64,000 nucleotides of DNA from contig NZ_JBBEWC010000011.1 of NCBI RefSeq assembly GCF_037860775.1, forward strand, positions 62,001 through 126,000, read 5' to 3'. Below are positions 1 through 8,961 of this stretch, piece after piece. Within the stretch, counting starts at the first letter, position 1. Every line of letters starts with the position of its first letter. Under the pieces are notes generated by a model. The model was given only the letters and a program-made list of their open reading frames with translations. It did not search any database and was not told the origin of the DNA. Origin of the DNA: Emticicia soli. GTDB lineage: Bacteria > Bacteroidota > Bacteroidia > Cytophagales > Spirosomataceae. The position numbers and the translations under genes were made by a program.

Positions 1-1428
1 GGCATAACCAACATTGTCTATAATTATCTAGGGCTGCCGGAGCGAATTGAATTTGGTCCTATCCAGCGAATAGAAAATGTATATGCTGCTGATGGGCAGA
101 AATTATTCCAAAAGATTATCAACGGAAGTAATGTTATCCGAACAGATTATATAGGCGACCTAGTTTACAAAAATGACACTCTAATAAGCATCCTACATGA
201 TGAGGGAAAAATACGTTTCGATAGTTTAGGTCTAGCTCATTACCAATATTTTATCACTGACCATTTAGGAAACACCCGTGTTATATTTGAGAGATTAAAT
301 GATTCTGTTTACCTTGCTCAAGAAAATCACTATGGAGCTTGGGGGGAAGTCTTACAAGGAATTGGGAATAAAGGTGATTGGAATTTCTTGTTTCAAGGCA
401 AAGAATATGTAGATGCCTTTGGTTATAATTCGTATGACTTCCATGCTAGACAGTACGATCCATTCGCTGGTCGGTTTAATTCAACAGACCCAAAAAATCA
501 ATTCTCAAGCGGCTATGTTGGTATGGGCAATATGCCAACAATTGGTGTTGATCCTGATGGAGAGTGGCTACATATTGCTATCGGTGCTGTAGTCGGCGGT
601 ACAATAAATTTAGTAACTCATTGGAATAAAGCGCAAGGTTTTAAACAGAAACTATTAGCCTTTGGTATTGGAGCAGCAGCGGGAGCTGTAACAGCGGCGA
701 CTGGAGGTGCAGCTGTTGGAGCTTTTGGCTTAGGGGCAACTACCTTTGCAGGTGGAGCAGTGACTGGAGCAATAGGGGCAGCTGCTGGTGGACCTATTCA
801 GGGTATAGGGAACATGCTTGCATTTGGAGATTCTTATACAGTAAAGGACTTTGGGCTTGGAGTACTTGGAGGAGCAGTCATAGGAGGAGCAACAGGAAGT
901 TTTCTGGGAAGACATCCAAAACTAGCCGCTAAAATTGGGAATTGGTATGATAAAACAGAAAAAGGAATTGAAAGAATGTTTGGAATTAAACCAAAAACTT
1001 CATTCCAACTCGACCCTCTAATTCAAGGGGAAACTGAGCTACCCGATGGCGAAATTACTCAGTCTTTTGGAGGGAGAACAGCAGGGCAAACATTAGGAAA
1101 CAATTCTAATAATCTAGATGGTTCTTTTTCTATTACAGACTGGAGTAGTTATCCAACAATTGGAAATGTACCAAAACCAACTGGTCCTTTCAGAATTTTA
1201 GAAAATCCAGAATATGCAACAGCTAGAAACCTTGCGAATCGAACTAATGAATTATTGAAAAAACAAGGTATTTTTCCACGTGGTGTTGACATCCATGAAA
1301 TCCATCCTGTAAAATTCGGAGGAAGCCCGACAGATATTGCTAATAAAATAGCACTTCCAAGACCGACACATACACACTATACTAATTGGTGGAATAGATT
1401 GCAAAAAGACATAACAAAGATAAGATAA
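1..1428 (+). CDS. RHS repeat-associated polymorphic toxin, C-terminal part (5' end outside window)
   Basis: The reading frame is open from the first base, so this is the 3' part of a longer gene. The translated left part shows RHS/YD-type features (ITDHLGNTRV, then ARQYDPFAGRFNSTDP), the conserved end of the RHS core where the toxin tip begins. After it come a glycine/alanine-rich hydrophobic stretch (about bases 560-930) and a variable tip. The tip ends with IHEIHPVKFGGSPTDIANK followed by H..YTNWW, resembling HNH/endonuclease VII-type nuclease toxins of RHS proteins. RHS proteins are exported and deliver the tip into competitor cells. The next gene, 4 bp downstream, is a SUKH-type immunity candidate, which supports a toxin-immunity pair. 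The nuclease assignment rests on motif resemblance only. Confidence 0.85.
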   Translation, partial: GITNIVYNYLGLPERIEFGPIQRIENVYAADGQKLFQKIINGSNVIRTDYIGDLVYKNDTLISILHDEGKIRFDSLGLAHYQYFITDHLGNTRVIFERLNDSVYLAQENHYGAWGEVLQGIGNKGDWNFLFQGKEYVDAFGYNSYDFHARQYDPFAGRFNSTDPKNQFSSGYVGMGNMPTIGVDPDGEWLHIAIGAVVGGTINLVTHWNKAQGFKQKLLAFGIGAAAGAVTAATGGAAVGAFGLGATTFAGGAVTGAIGAAAGGPIQGIGNMLAFGDSYTVKDFGLGVLGGAVIGGATGSFLGRHPKLAAKIGNWYDKTEKGIERMFGIKPKTSFQLDPLIQGETELPDGEITQSFGGRTAGQTLGNNSNNLDGSFSITDWSSYPTIGNVPKPTGPFRILENPEYATARNLANRTNELLKKQGIFPRGVDIHEIHPVKFGGSPTDIANKIALPRPTHTHYTNWWNRLQKDITKIR

Positions 1429-1432
1429 GAAA

Positions 1433-1840
1433 ATGAACATTGAAAAATTAATGATTTTAACATCTAACTTTTCCAAAGGTAACACTCCACAGGAAGAACA
1501 ATTGACGTTTTTTAAAGACGGGATTGCAAAATTTAAAGTTCCAGCAGACTTAATACCCTTTATTTCGCAATTTGATAGTGCTGAGGGTTCAGTTGGCGAG
1601 CACTATTTAGCTATTTGGAATTTAGAAGATATTGTTGAAGTAAACAAACAATACGAAAATGATCCAGTCTTTAGTAAATATTATATTTTTGGGTCAAGCG
1701 GAGGTACTTTCCATTATGCTTTTAATAAAGAAACAGGAAAAATATACGAACTTGATTTGTATGATGATGAATATAACAAATATGTGGGAGATTCTATAAC
1801 GGAATTTATTGAAAACTACGCAGAACTTCATGAAAGATGA
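1433..1840 (+). CDS. SMI1/KNR4 (SUKH) family immunity protein
   Basis: 135 residues starting 4 bp after the RHS toxin stop codon. The middle reads VGEHYLAIWNLEDIVEVNKQ, followed by a GSSGG turn and an acidic YDDEYNKYVGDSITEFIENY end. That layout (W/L-EDI-E-N, then a G-G turn, then D.I.EFI..) is typical of SUKH immunity proteins, which bind and neutralise the nuclease toxin encoded just upstream. It has no signal peptide, so it would act in the cytoplasm. Translational coupling with the toxin is likely given the spacing. The family call is fairly firm; the cognate pairing is inferred from position. Confidence 0.8.
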   Translation: MNIEKLMILTSNFSKGNTPQEEQLTFFKDGIAKFKVPADLIPFISQFDSAEGSVGEHYLAIWNLEDIVEVNKQYENDPVFSKYYIFGSSGGTFHYAFNKETGKIYELDLYDDEYNKYVGDSITEFIENYAELHER

Positions 1841-1951
1841 ATGATTTATAAGAAAATGGACATCAACTGCCCCAGCAGAATAATTTCAGAATATTACTAT
1901 CTGTATATACATGGCTAGTAACCGGCTTATCCTGATTGTAGCATTATCTTT

Positions 1952-2764
1952 GTAGTTATAGCAGCAGAAGCCGCAGTAATAGGAGGAGGATTAAATCTCT
2001 GGAGTAACTGAAGCAAAGTTAAGGACTGGAAGTCAGGCTTGGCATACTTCACAAGTGGTGCAGTTGGTGGTACAGTAAGCGTATTTAATCCGGCTCTAGG
2101 AGGAACTATAACAGCAGGAGGAAATTTTGTAACAGATGTGGCTACAGGAAACCTGCCTGACTTTAAAAATAGTCAAAACCCTATTTGGGATGGATTCAAA
2201 TATGCAGGAGGTTTAGCACTTGATGGATTTGGCGCAGCAGGAGCAGGAAGTTTAGCAAAATTTGGTGCTACTAAATTAGCATCCTTTTTCTCATCTAATG
2301 CTGTTTCAACTGTCAATGGAACAATGGGCTTTGCCAAAGTAGGTTCAGAGGCTGGAAGTTTTGCTCTTGAATCGACGGCTGAAGTAGTAGTGAAACCTGC
2401 TATTAAAGGAACTGGGCATTCAATGATGGCCCAGGCAGGGAAACAAAGTTTGAACTATATTGATGATGCGGGTAAATTAGGAAATCAGATTTATGAAGTT
2501 GGAGACGGTGTAAGACGAGCTAAATCGGCAGAGCTACTTGGACATAAAACTATTGATGCGACTAATAATGCTGGTGAAGTTTTCAAGGTTCCTATTGAAA
2601 ATCTTCGATCACCTCTTAAAACAGAAATAGATATATCAACTCCAAGATTACTAGATAGATTTAAGGCAGCATATGAATATGTCATGAGTGGAAAAAATTA
2701 TCCCATTTATGTTTCACCAGGTACAAGAGGCGTTAGAATTGCAGATATTATTTTTAAGAGATAA
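1952..2764 (+). pseudogene. Displaced RHS toxin tip (orphan cassette), decayed
   Basis: The frame reads FVVIAAEAAVIGGGLNLWSN, then a stop codon (TGA at 2009-2011), then SKVKDWKSGLAYFTSGAVGG and 240 more residues. The stop lies between segments that clearly belong together, and the longest uninterrupted frame only opens at a TTG (2039). The Gly/Ala-rich, weakly hydrophobic linker followed by a polar domain ending VSPGTRGVRIADIIFKR matches the tip region of RHS/polymorphic toxins, but no RHS core precedes it. It is best read as an old tip displaced when a new tip was swapped onto the RHS gene. The terminal domain is not one I recognise. Read-through or a TTG start cannot be excluded. Confidence 0.65.
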
Positions 2765-2765
2765 A

Positions 2766-2996
2766 ATGAAAGAGATAAACTTACATAAAGCAATAGAAGC
2801 TATCCAAGCTCTCATAATTGAAGCTAAAGTTATGGCTACCCAAGAAAAAAGTCATTTGGAAATTTATAATTTTTTAGACGAACTGGAATATTTGCCTTTT
2901 CTTCTTATTGATAAAAAAGAAACATTTGCTGATTATCTAAAAGAAGTTTGTAAAAAATTCAATTGTGAAAAGATTTATAAAAAATTTGTAGAATAA
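2766..2996 (+). CDS. Small immunity-like protein after orphan toxin tip
   Basis: ATG at 2766, immediately after the stop of the displaced tip, gives a 76-residue acidic, helical protein (MKEINLHKAIEAIQ...). A longer frame opens upstream at 2688 but lies inside the tip's coding frame, so the coupled ATG is preferred. Size, charge and position fit an immunity protein for the decayed tip. Retaining an orphan immunity gene is common at RHS loci, because it protects against siblings that still carry the toxin. I do not recognise a family. Confidence 0.55.
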   Translation: MKEINLHKAIEAIQALIIEAKVMATQEKSHLEIYNFLDELEYLPFLLIDKKETFADYLKEVCKKFNCEKIYKKFVE

Positions 2997-3023
2997 TAAG
3001 CAAATTCGCTTTTCTATTTCCAA

Positions 3024-3422
3024 ATGAAATTGCAAACCCTTTATATATCCTATATAAACTTAAGTCCTGGGTTGAAGAATCCGTATGATTTATTGTCACA
3101 TAAAGAATTGATAAAACCTTTAAGAGAGAATTTTTTCAAATGGCATGCATTTTTTGATAAATATGGTTCTGACTATAGTCTTGGTTTCTTCATTACAACA
3201 ATGGTAGGAACAAACCAACTAGAAATTAAAAAGCCATCCATCTCAAAAAAGATGAAAATAGTTGAATACGCTATTTTTCTACCAGATGAAATCAAAGATT
3301 TGAACAATTATATTGATTTGGTTTTTGAGGGAATAAGTATTGTATTAGAAAAGTTCAGTATCAGTGAAAATGAAGTTACAAGCATGAAAATTCAGTGTAA
3401 AACCGAATTGAATCTATTATAA
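3024..3422 (+). CDS. Hypothetical protein, possible immunity protein
   Basis: 132 residues, no signal peptide, alternating strand/helix composition (MKLQTLYISYINLSPG at the N-terminus, EISIVLEKF-like helices near the end). It sits 27 bp after the preceding immunity-like gene and before a strong inverted repeat, so it ends the toxin/immunity cluster. It loosely resembles the Imm39/Imm44 type of polymorphic-toxin immunity proteins, but that is memory-based resemblance only. Confidence 0.5.
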   Translation: MKLQTLYISYINLSPGLKNPYDLLSHKELIKPLRENFFKWHAFFDKYGSDYSLGFFITTMVGTNQLEIKKPSISKKMKIVEYAIFLPDEIKDLNNYIDLVFEGISIVLEKFSISENEVTSMKIQCKTELNLL

Positions 3423-3433
3423 ATAAAACTCCG

Positions 3434-3474
3434 TTTTCAATCAGAGTGTACTTCTCAAGCACTCTGATTGAAAA
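3434..3474 (+). terminator. Perfect 15-bp hairpin after toxin/immunity cluster
   Basis: Arms at 3434-3448 and 3460-3474 are perfectly complementary (TTTTCAATCAGAGTG and its complement) around an 11-nt loop, 11 bp after the stop of the 3024-3422 gene. The A/T-rich arm ends supply the U tract, so it can act as an intrinsic terminator in either direction. Confidence 0.7.
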
Positions 3475-3532
3475 CTATACTCAGCTTAAGAGTAGAAATA
3501 AATCAAAAAACAAAAATAAATGTCCGAATAAG

Positions 3533-4121
3533 ATGGAAATAAAAACACTCTATATTGCAATATTTATTTTTAATTTCACTTAGTTCAACAGCACAGGATG
3601 TAATTGAATGGTCACCTGACTATAAGCTAAAACTATCAGATTTTCAGTCGAAATCAACACAAATTGGCAACGTAAATCATTATAGTATTTTACCTGCTTC
3701 TCATATGGACTTTTCATTCTATATGAGCTCCTACGAATTTATGCTTACTAAAAATTTTAATTCAAAGGTCTCAACGACATTTACACAAAGTGCGTCCGTT
3801 CTGATAGCTCCTGACAATGAATTAGCTCAGGATCTTTTAAAGTTTGCTCAATTAAATTTTGACTTAACTGAATTATATGCCCGAAAATATCGAAAAAAAC
3901 TTTTTGAAAGCAAGGGTGTTTTGTCAAACGTTAATTTTTTCCAGGAAGCTTATAAAGGCATAGAGCAGGAGTACAATGAAAAAGTTGCGGAGTTGGGGAA
4001 GTTAACAAATGTAGGACAAGCAAATATTAGAATTGAAGAAGCTCAAATACAAGTTTTAAAAGAAATTGATGAACTATTTGAGTTTTGTAAATCATGTAAA
4101 CCTAAACGAAAGAAGAAATAA
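3533..4121 (+). pseudogene. Secreted DUF922-like protein with a frameshift in the signal peptide
   Basis: ATG at 3533 begins a typical signal peptide (MEIKTLYIAIFIF) in one frame, which then stops at a TAG. The adjacent frame continues the hydrophobic core (LFLISLSSTAQD) and the mature protein of about 180 residues. One missing or extra base in the T-rich stretch near 3560-3572 would join them. The mature part starts VIEWSPDYKLKLSDFQS, like the W-P-D..L...DF opening of secreted Bacteroidota DUF922-type proteins. It ends in a lysine-rich tail. It is either a true frameshift mutation or a sequencing error in a homopolymer. Confidence 0.55.
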
Positions 4122-4154
4122 TTGATTTCCATTGTTTGGTTATTTTTTCATAAA

Positions 4155-4484
4155 CTACCCATACGGAATACCCAATTTGTGTAACTTTGGATATACGTCA
4201 ATAATTTCCTGTTCGGTAATTTCAAGTAAATCCAGATATGTATAAAATACTTCTTGAATACTCTGATCAGTCCATTTGTCCTGTTTATCATCGACGGTTG
4301 TTGGTATCTTCCATTGATTAAATAAAATCGCTAGCTCCTTATAACCGATAGGCTTCTCATAAAAATATCTAATCCGGGCAATTCTATCACCAATCAGAAT
4401 GATATAATGATTATCCATCCACTGTTTCATGTACAAAGAACCTGGATAGTAACCCGACTGGTAGAGCGTATCCTGTATATTCAT
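4155..4484 (-). CDS. Hypothetical protein, 109 residues
   Basis: The frame is open from 4544, but the ATG at 4484 (MNIQDTLYQSGYYPG) is preceded by a GAGGGGG Shine-Dalgarno-like run, so it is the preferred start. The product is a small soluble protein rich in Tyr, Ile and Gln, with no signal peptide and no motif I recognise. It is convergent with the 3533-4121 gene and lies downstream of a structured leader (4535-4660). It may belong to the mobile-element gene pool represented again at 37-51 kb. Confidence 0.5.
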   Translation of the reverse strand: MNIQDTLYQSGYYPGSLYMKQWMDNHYIILIGDRIARIRYFYEKPIGYKELAILFNQWKIPTTVDDKQDKWTDQSIQEVFYTYLDLLEITEQEIIDVYPKLHKLGIPYG

Positions 4485-4534
4485 ATATACCCCCTCGATT
4501 GGTGTCAGGGAGTTGGAAAGCCCGTTTTTAGATA

Positions 4535-4660
4535 GGCTGCCCAAATCTTTGCTCTTGCGAGCTGAACATACATTTGGGCCTCCCCGACAAATCGAGGAGT
4601 GAGGTTTCGGTCACAAACCGCTAAAAACAGGGTTTCCATACCCTAAAGCTCCTGAGAACT
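4535..4660 (-). promoter_or_regulatory. Hairpin-rich leader upstream of the 4155-4484 gene
   Basis: Several small inverted repeats are packed here. CCCAAAT (4550-4556) pairs with ATTTGGG (4572-4578) and encloses GCTC-TTGC-GAGC; GGTTT/AAACC and AGGGT/ACCCT pairs follow. On the minus strand the text CGATTTGTCGGGGAGG recalls the CGATTTGTG...TCGGGGAGCT part of the leaders at 38971-39022 and 42728-42780, although the 14-nt loop shared by those two is not present. It may be a diverged relative of those leaders. Confidence 0.35.
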
Positions 4661-4774
4661 TCCTATGTATCTTACTATTATGCTGTCAAAAGACAATCCC
4701 ACTCTGTGAATTTAACTAATTGATAGCTTTTTATAGTATCCTTATAATTGATCACTGATTTCAAGGCTCCCTGC

Positions 4775-7693
4775 ATGCTTTTGCGAAAAATCAATCTATT
4801 ACTTTCGGTAGTTTTGTTAAGTTCATGCCTGCCAGATGAGGGCGATGTCTCTGCCCGGTATAATGCTATCAATCAACGTGCGCACATTGAAAACGTCGCC
4901 GAGAGTTTAGCTACCTCCGCACAAAACCTCTCTGCTTATCTGTCAGCATCGCAAATGAAACGAAAAACTCCGTTACAGGAAGAGGGTAAAGTTTTATCAG
5001 ATGACCCTACAGATTTTACAGTTCAGAATAATCCTACCCCTATTGCTCCTACTGGCGTTCAAGTAAATGCTTGTGGTCAGTTTGGAGCTATTGCTTATTT
5101 CACTCAAGTGCCAATGGGAGTAGCTGATCTTAAAAAACATGGGAATAGTATGGCGGCCTCATTGGTTCGCAGATTTGGCCATGAGCAAGTTGGTATCAAA
5201 ATGTACAATGGCGTTCAATTACCCAAGAAAGCAATAGAATTAGGGTGTGGCGTTGGAGATGATATTATCGAGGGCTCACCAATTTTTGTAGCTGGCTTTT
5301 TGGCACCTAAAGATTCAGCAGGTAATGATCTTGGTGGCTTGCCAGACCCAAGCAAAACGCAACAACCTACTTTTAAAAGAGATGTTACTCTACCTTGCCC
5401 AACTGGAATGGATGGTGTAATTAAAAGAGAACAAATATGTCAGTTGAAATTTAGCGATAATTCAACTCAACAAGAAACAACTACTGTCATTATTGGTACA
5501 GCCACTAATAAAGTTCAAAGACTGCACAAATACTGGGAATGTACACCGGACAACAACGTGCCTTTGGAACCGCCGACACCTGTTGAAATTTCCGCATTCT
5601 GCCGCAATCCGGCCGATGATATCCAGAAACAGGCTGACAATGCAATTGAAATGACTGTTGATAGTTTGAAACAGGAACTGGATACAGGCACTCCGGGTTA
5701 TTACACATTCTATTGCCGCACGAACAAAGATGGCTCTGATACATGTGATGCCACGCCGTACACAGCACCGCCTAAGACATTCCTACGCTGTGATACAACC
5801 AATCCGGTCGAGCAATATGTGGTCAACCCGACCCTGCCATTGAAACTGGATGCGACGGGCAAGATTATCAGCGCAACCCCAACGGCCGTTGCGCATTATA
5901 CGCCACCCGGCAGCGCACCCGTTGGTAATAATGATTGTGGTAAGGGATGGAAAGGCGACCTGATTGCTGGTTACAAGGTTCGTCAGTGCGAATTGGTCAA
6001 GATCGTCGATGGTACTGAGACAATTCTGAGCAAGGCACAGACAATATACAAGATTGCTTATGTGGCTGCGAAATGTACGAATGCGAACAGTAAGGAAGCA
6101 AGCTATCAGTGCCCGCATCCTTATAAGGGGCAGGTGCAATTGCGGGAAGCATTTTCAATGAAACGCCCGATTGCCTTGCAACTGGGACCAGAGCCGGAGC
6201 CTGGCAAATGGACAAGCAGTACCATTGCCTGGAAAAATGGTTTCTTTGGCGGAAACGCAAACATTGAAACTCTTACACGTGCTTTAAGTCAAGGTTATCG
6301 GGTAGCCAACGAAGAACTGAATAGTCTGATTAATCCGGAATTCAGTTCTGAACTGGAATCAGTTATGAATATTGGTGAATACATCCGAGAGATAAACGGT
6401 TGCAAACTGGCCAATCAGACCTGTGTATTCCCACCTGATCCGATTCGTGTAGGTTTTGTCTTTGATCGGTCAGGCAGTATGACACTGCCAACCCCGGCAG
6501 AATCAAACATCAATAAAATGACCTGTCAGATTAAACTCGAAGATATATTTTCCGACAAAATAGCCGCTTGTGCAATTATTGACCGTCATAATCTTCAAAT
6601 GAATCATCAGGAAACAGGTGGGGAGTATCAGGTTGAGGGGCAATTACAAGCCTATCTGGTTAGTAATGATGCCAAATACTATACCTTGTTACACAATGCT
6701 CTGGAAAACCGCACATCCTGTAACCAGACAATAAGTGACGAAATTGGCTATTGTCCTGACCCGAATGGTCCGGCAAAACAACCTACCTGTGCCCCTGGTA
6801 CTTGCATAAAAATTTCAGAAAAAGCAGGCGGTACTCGCTTAAACGTGGCACTAGCGCAACTAGGTGTCGGAATCAGCCGTATTCCATCGGGTAGTGATTT
6901 CAAATATACTGAGTATATAGGTAACACCATCAATGTCGTGACGCGCCAGTTTTGTAGTGAAAAAGATGACCCAACATGTGAACATGCCCAGAATCTCAAA
7001 GCACTCAGCAATGCCCTGACAGGCTCACGCTCGGCAGATGGTGATACGCCATTGATGGAGGCAAGTGTTGAGGCTTTGAAACAGTTCACTCATAGTGGCA
7101 ATTCAACTATGCCTCAAATTCTATTTTTCTTTACTGATGGCAAAGCCACTGATGGGCAATTAATCAATGCCAGCAGAAAAGACTATGCGTATCCATTCGC
7201 AGGATTCTGCGAGGAGGAAAGACGCAATGACCGGGAAATTTGTGATGCCGTGGGGATTTCAGGACGCTCATTGAGCGAAGATGAAGCCCTGACAGTATTC
7301 CGCCAAGCCTATACTGCAAATAATTGCAGTAGTTCAACACCCTCATCTATCTGTTATGGGATTACATTGTATTACAACGGCGTAAGCGATAAACTCCACG
7401 GTGCAGCCTGGAAAGACTGCGAGAATTTCGTTACACAGCCTTATCCGACAACGATTGACTATATCAAACAGAATTATCCGGATTTGAAAGTTTATATTGT
7501 GAATTTGGGTAGTCCGGATTTGGAATCGTGTGATCGTAAGCAGGGAGGAAACGTCCAGTATTTAGATGTGCAAGATGCTGATGCTTTTGATAGAGCGTTT
7601 ACAGATGCTTTTAAAAAGTCAGGGGCTTTGGCTGATCCACTTGATGTTTGCCAAAAGATGAGAGCCTTGTACCCAAAAGCTATTAACTATTAA
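4775..7693 (+). CDS. Large lipoprotein with von Willebrand factor A domain
   Basis: The ATG at 4775 gives a clear lipoprotein signal (MLLRKINLLLSVVLLSSC, lipobox LSSC), better than the upstream TTG at 4748. The product is about 972 residues. A vWA domain starts near residue 560 with VGFVFDRSGSM (MIDAS DxSxS), and FFFTDGKATDG near residue 788 supplies a further metal-site segment. Many cysteines lie between residues 100 and 560 and within the vWA part, suggesting disulphides in an outer-membrane or surface protein. vWA domains mediate metal-dependent protein binding. The middle of the gene (about 5500-6250) has higher GC and different codon choice than the flanks. Biological role unknown. Confidence 0.75.
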   Translation: MLLRKINLLLSVVLLSSCLPDEGDVSARYNAINQRAHIENVAESLATSAQNLSAYLSASQMKRKTPLQEEGKVLSDDPTDFTVQNNPTPIAPTGVQVNACGQFGAIAYFTQVPMGVADLKKHGNSMAASLVRRFGHEQVGIKMYNGVQLPKKAIELGCGVGDDIIEGSPIFVAGFLAPKDSAGNDLGGLPDPSKTQQPTFKRDVTLPCPTGMDGVIKREQICQLKFSDNSTQQETTTVIIGTATNKVQRLHKYWECTPDNNVPLEPPTPVEISAFCRNPADDIQKQADNAIEMTVDSLKQELDTGTPGYYTFYCRTNKDGSDTCDATPYTAPPKTFLRCDTTNPVEQYVVNPTLPLKLDATGKIISATPTAVAHYTPPGSAPVGNNDCGKGWKGDLIAGYKVRQCELVKIVDGTETILSKAQTIYKIAYVAAKCTNANSKEASYQCPHPYKGQVQLREAFSMKRPIALQLGPEPEPGKWTSSTIAWKNGFFGGNANIETLTRALSQGYRVANEELNSLINPEFSSELESVMNIGEYIREINGCKLANQTCVFPPDPIRVGFVFDRSGSMTLPTPAESNINKMTCQIKLEDIFSDKIAACAIIDRHNLQMNHQETGGEYQVEGQLQAYLVSNDAKYYTLLHNALENRTSCNQTISDEIGYCPDPNGPAKQPTCAPGTCIKISEKAGGTRLNVALAQLGVGISRIPSGSDFKYTEYIGNTINVVTRQFCSEKDDPTCEHAQNLKALSNALTGSRSADGDTPLMEASVEALKQFTHSGNSTMPQILFFFTDGKATDGQLINASRKDYAYPFAGFCEEERRNDREICDAVGISGRSLSEDEALTVFRQAYTANNCSSSTPSSICYGITLYYNGVSDKLHGAAWKDCENFVTQPYPTTIDYIKQNYPDLKVYIVNLGSPDLESCDRKQGGNVQYLDVQDADAFDRAFTDAFKKSGALADPLDVCQKMRALYPKAINY

Positions 7694-7697
7694 AAAA

Positions 7698-7720
7698 AGC
7701 CTCTGAATCCAGAGGCTTTC
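7698..7720. terminator. Bidirectional intrinsic terminator
   Basis: AGCCTCTG (7698-7705) and CAGAGGCT (7710-7717) form an 8-bp stem with a 4-nt loop. An A run precedes it and T residues follow, and it lies between two convergent lipoprotein genes. Confidence 0.8.
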
Positions 7721-7753
7721 AAAGACTATTTTGATTTCTTTTCAGTAAGTTTA

Positions 7754-8392
7754 TCAATTGATATTATAAGGGATTTTATTGATAATAATCTGATTGGGGA
7801 CACCCTTACCTGTTACTTTCAAAAGCGTGCCTTCAATTTCTTTACCAGTCTGCATAAAAGTCTTTGCTTTTTCTATGCCTTTTGAAACATCTGTTTCATT
7901 TTCTACCGTGATTTTATTGGTATAAACTTTTTCGATTCCCAGATTTTTATAAGAAAAGCTGTCATTTTTCAACAAAGGGTTTTGGCTATCGCTCTTACCA
8001 AGTGCAAGATCAAAAGCGGTTTCAGAAGCTGTGGTAAGTTCTATACTACCATCTGACATCAGATTCGTCTTTTTAATCGCAGCGTCTGATGACATACCCG
8101 TGTATTTATATTTTACAGGAATTCCTTTACCAATATCAGATTTTTTGAGAGAAATCTGCATAACAATAGCATCGACACTGCCATAATTGCTGATAGTCAT
8201 GAGGCTATCCTGAATGTCAACATACTGGATTGGAACTTTGACCAATTCTCCAACTTTAGTCACAGGGTTTGTGCCTGGGCCAGTGCCTGGCTCGACAGGG
8301 TTCGGATCGCCTTTGGTGTCGCATGAAGCAGCACCTAACATCATCATCGGCAAAAAGGCTGCACGGGCATAACGCATAAATTTGTTGGTCAT
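7754..8392 (-). CDS. Small lipoprotein
   Basis: The ATG at 8392 is preceded by an AGGAGG Shine-Dalgarno sequence and gives MTNKFMRYARAAFLPMMM with lipobox GAASC; the open frame further upstream (to 8509) is not used. After the Cys comes a Pro/Gly linker (DPNPVEPGTGPGTNP) typical of surface lipoproteins, then a roughly 160-residue domain rich in beta strands that I do not recognise. It is convergent with the vWA lipoprotein; both may be outer-membrane partners. The left edge of the CRISPR locus lies about 100 bp upstream of its start. Confidence 0.65.
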   Translation of the reverse strand: MTNKFMRYARAAFLPMMMLGAASCDTKGDPNPVEPGTGPGTNPVTKVGELVKVPIQYVDIQDSLMTISNYGSVDAIVMQISLKKSDIGKGIPVKYKYTGMSSDAAIKKTNLMSDGSIELTTASETAFDLALGKSDSQNPLLKNDSFSYKNLGIEKVYTNKITVENETDVSKGIEKAKTFMQTGKEIEGTLLKVTGKGVPNQIIINKIPYNIN

Positions 8393-8491
8393 CACGATCC
8401 TCCTGGTGTTGACGCCACTAGTATAGCATAGAAATGACATTGTTTTCAAAGAGTTTAATTCTAGTAAAAGTGTATATGTATAGCAATATAA

Positions 8492-8959
8492 GTCCCTTTC
8501 AGAAGTCAAATAAACTTTTTAAATACAAAACATATACAAAATAATATTGGAGATTCTAACATTAATGACTTTAGGTATGTAAGAGCATTACTAGGAGTAG
8601 CTGAAAATATCGAATTTCTCGACACTGACCAAAAGAAAAATAAAATAAACTATAAAAGTAAAGAAATTGAAAGATTTCAATCTCCCATTTTATTTAAAAT
8701 AATCAACAATAGGGTTTTTATACTTCCCGATGATAGTAATCTAAAAGAAATTCTAAATAAAAAATTTGAGTTTTCTTATAGAGGAGCTACTTATCCTATT
8801 TCTACACCGTCAGAATTTAATCTCAATGACTTTCTAGAGTCGTTTGTAAATTACTATAATAGCTTATCAGGAATAAGTACTGATAAGAAAGATCCCAAGG
8901 CCGTAAAAAGTCTGAGCGATACATTATATTATATCGAAAAAATTCATAAAGTCAATTAA
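8492..8959 (+). pseudogene. cmr1: Truncated cmr1 (type III-B RAMP protein), 3' part only
   Basis: An open frame without a usable start codon runs from an in-frame stop at 8489-8491 to TAA at 8957-8959, ending 2 bp before the cmr2 ATG. It reads INDFRYVRALLGVAENIEFL, IERFQSPILFKI and YPISTPSEFNLNDFLESF. The R-LLG, RF-SPI-FK and TP-FNL-FL pattern is what I recall for the C-terminal RAMP domain of Bacteroidota Cmr1. Its position before cmr2-cmr6 is the standard slot for cmr1. Cmr1 usually exceeds 300 residues; about 150 remain. The lost 5' part coincides with the junction to the lipoprotein region, implying deletion or insertion at about 8490-8540. Confidence 0.7.
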
Positions 8960-8961
8960 TC

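Noticed and set aside
2039..2764. Intact gene starting at TTG 2039
   Set aside because: The frame continues upstream through coherent RHS-tip sequence to a stop at 2009-2011, and the TTG has no ribosome site; a decayed tip explains it better.
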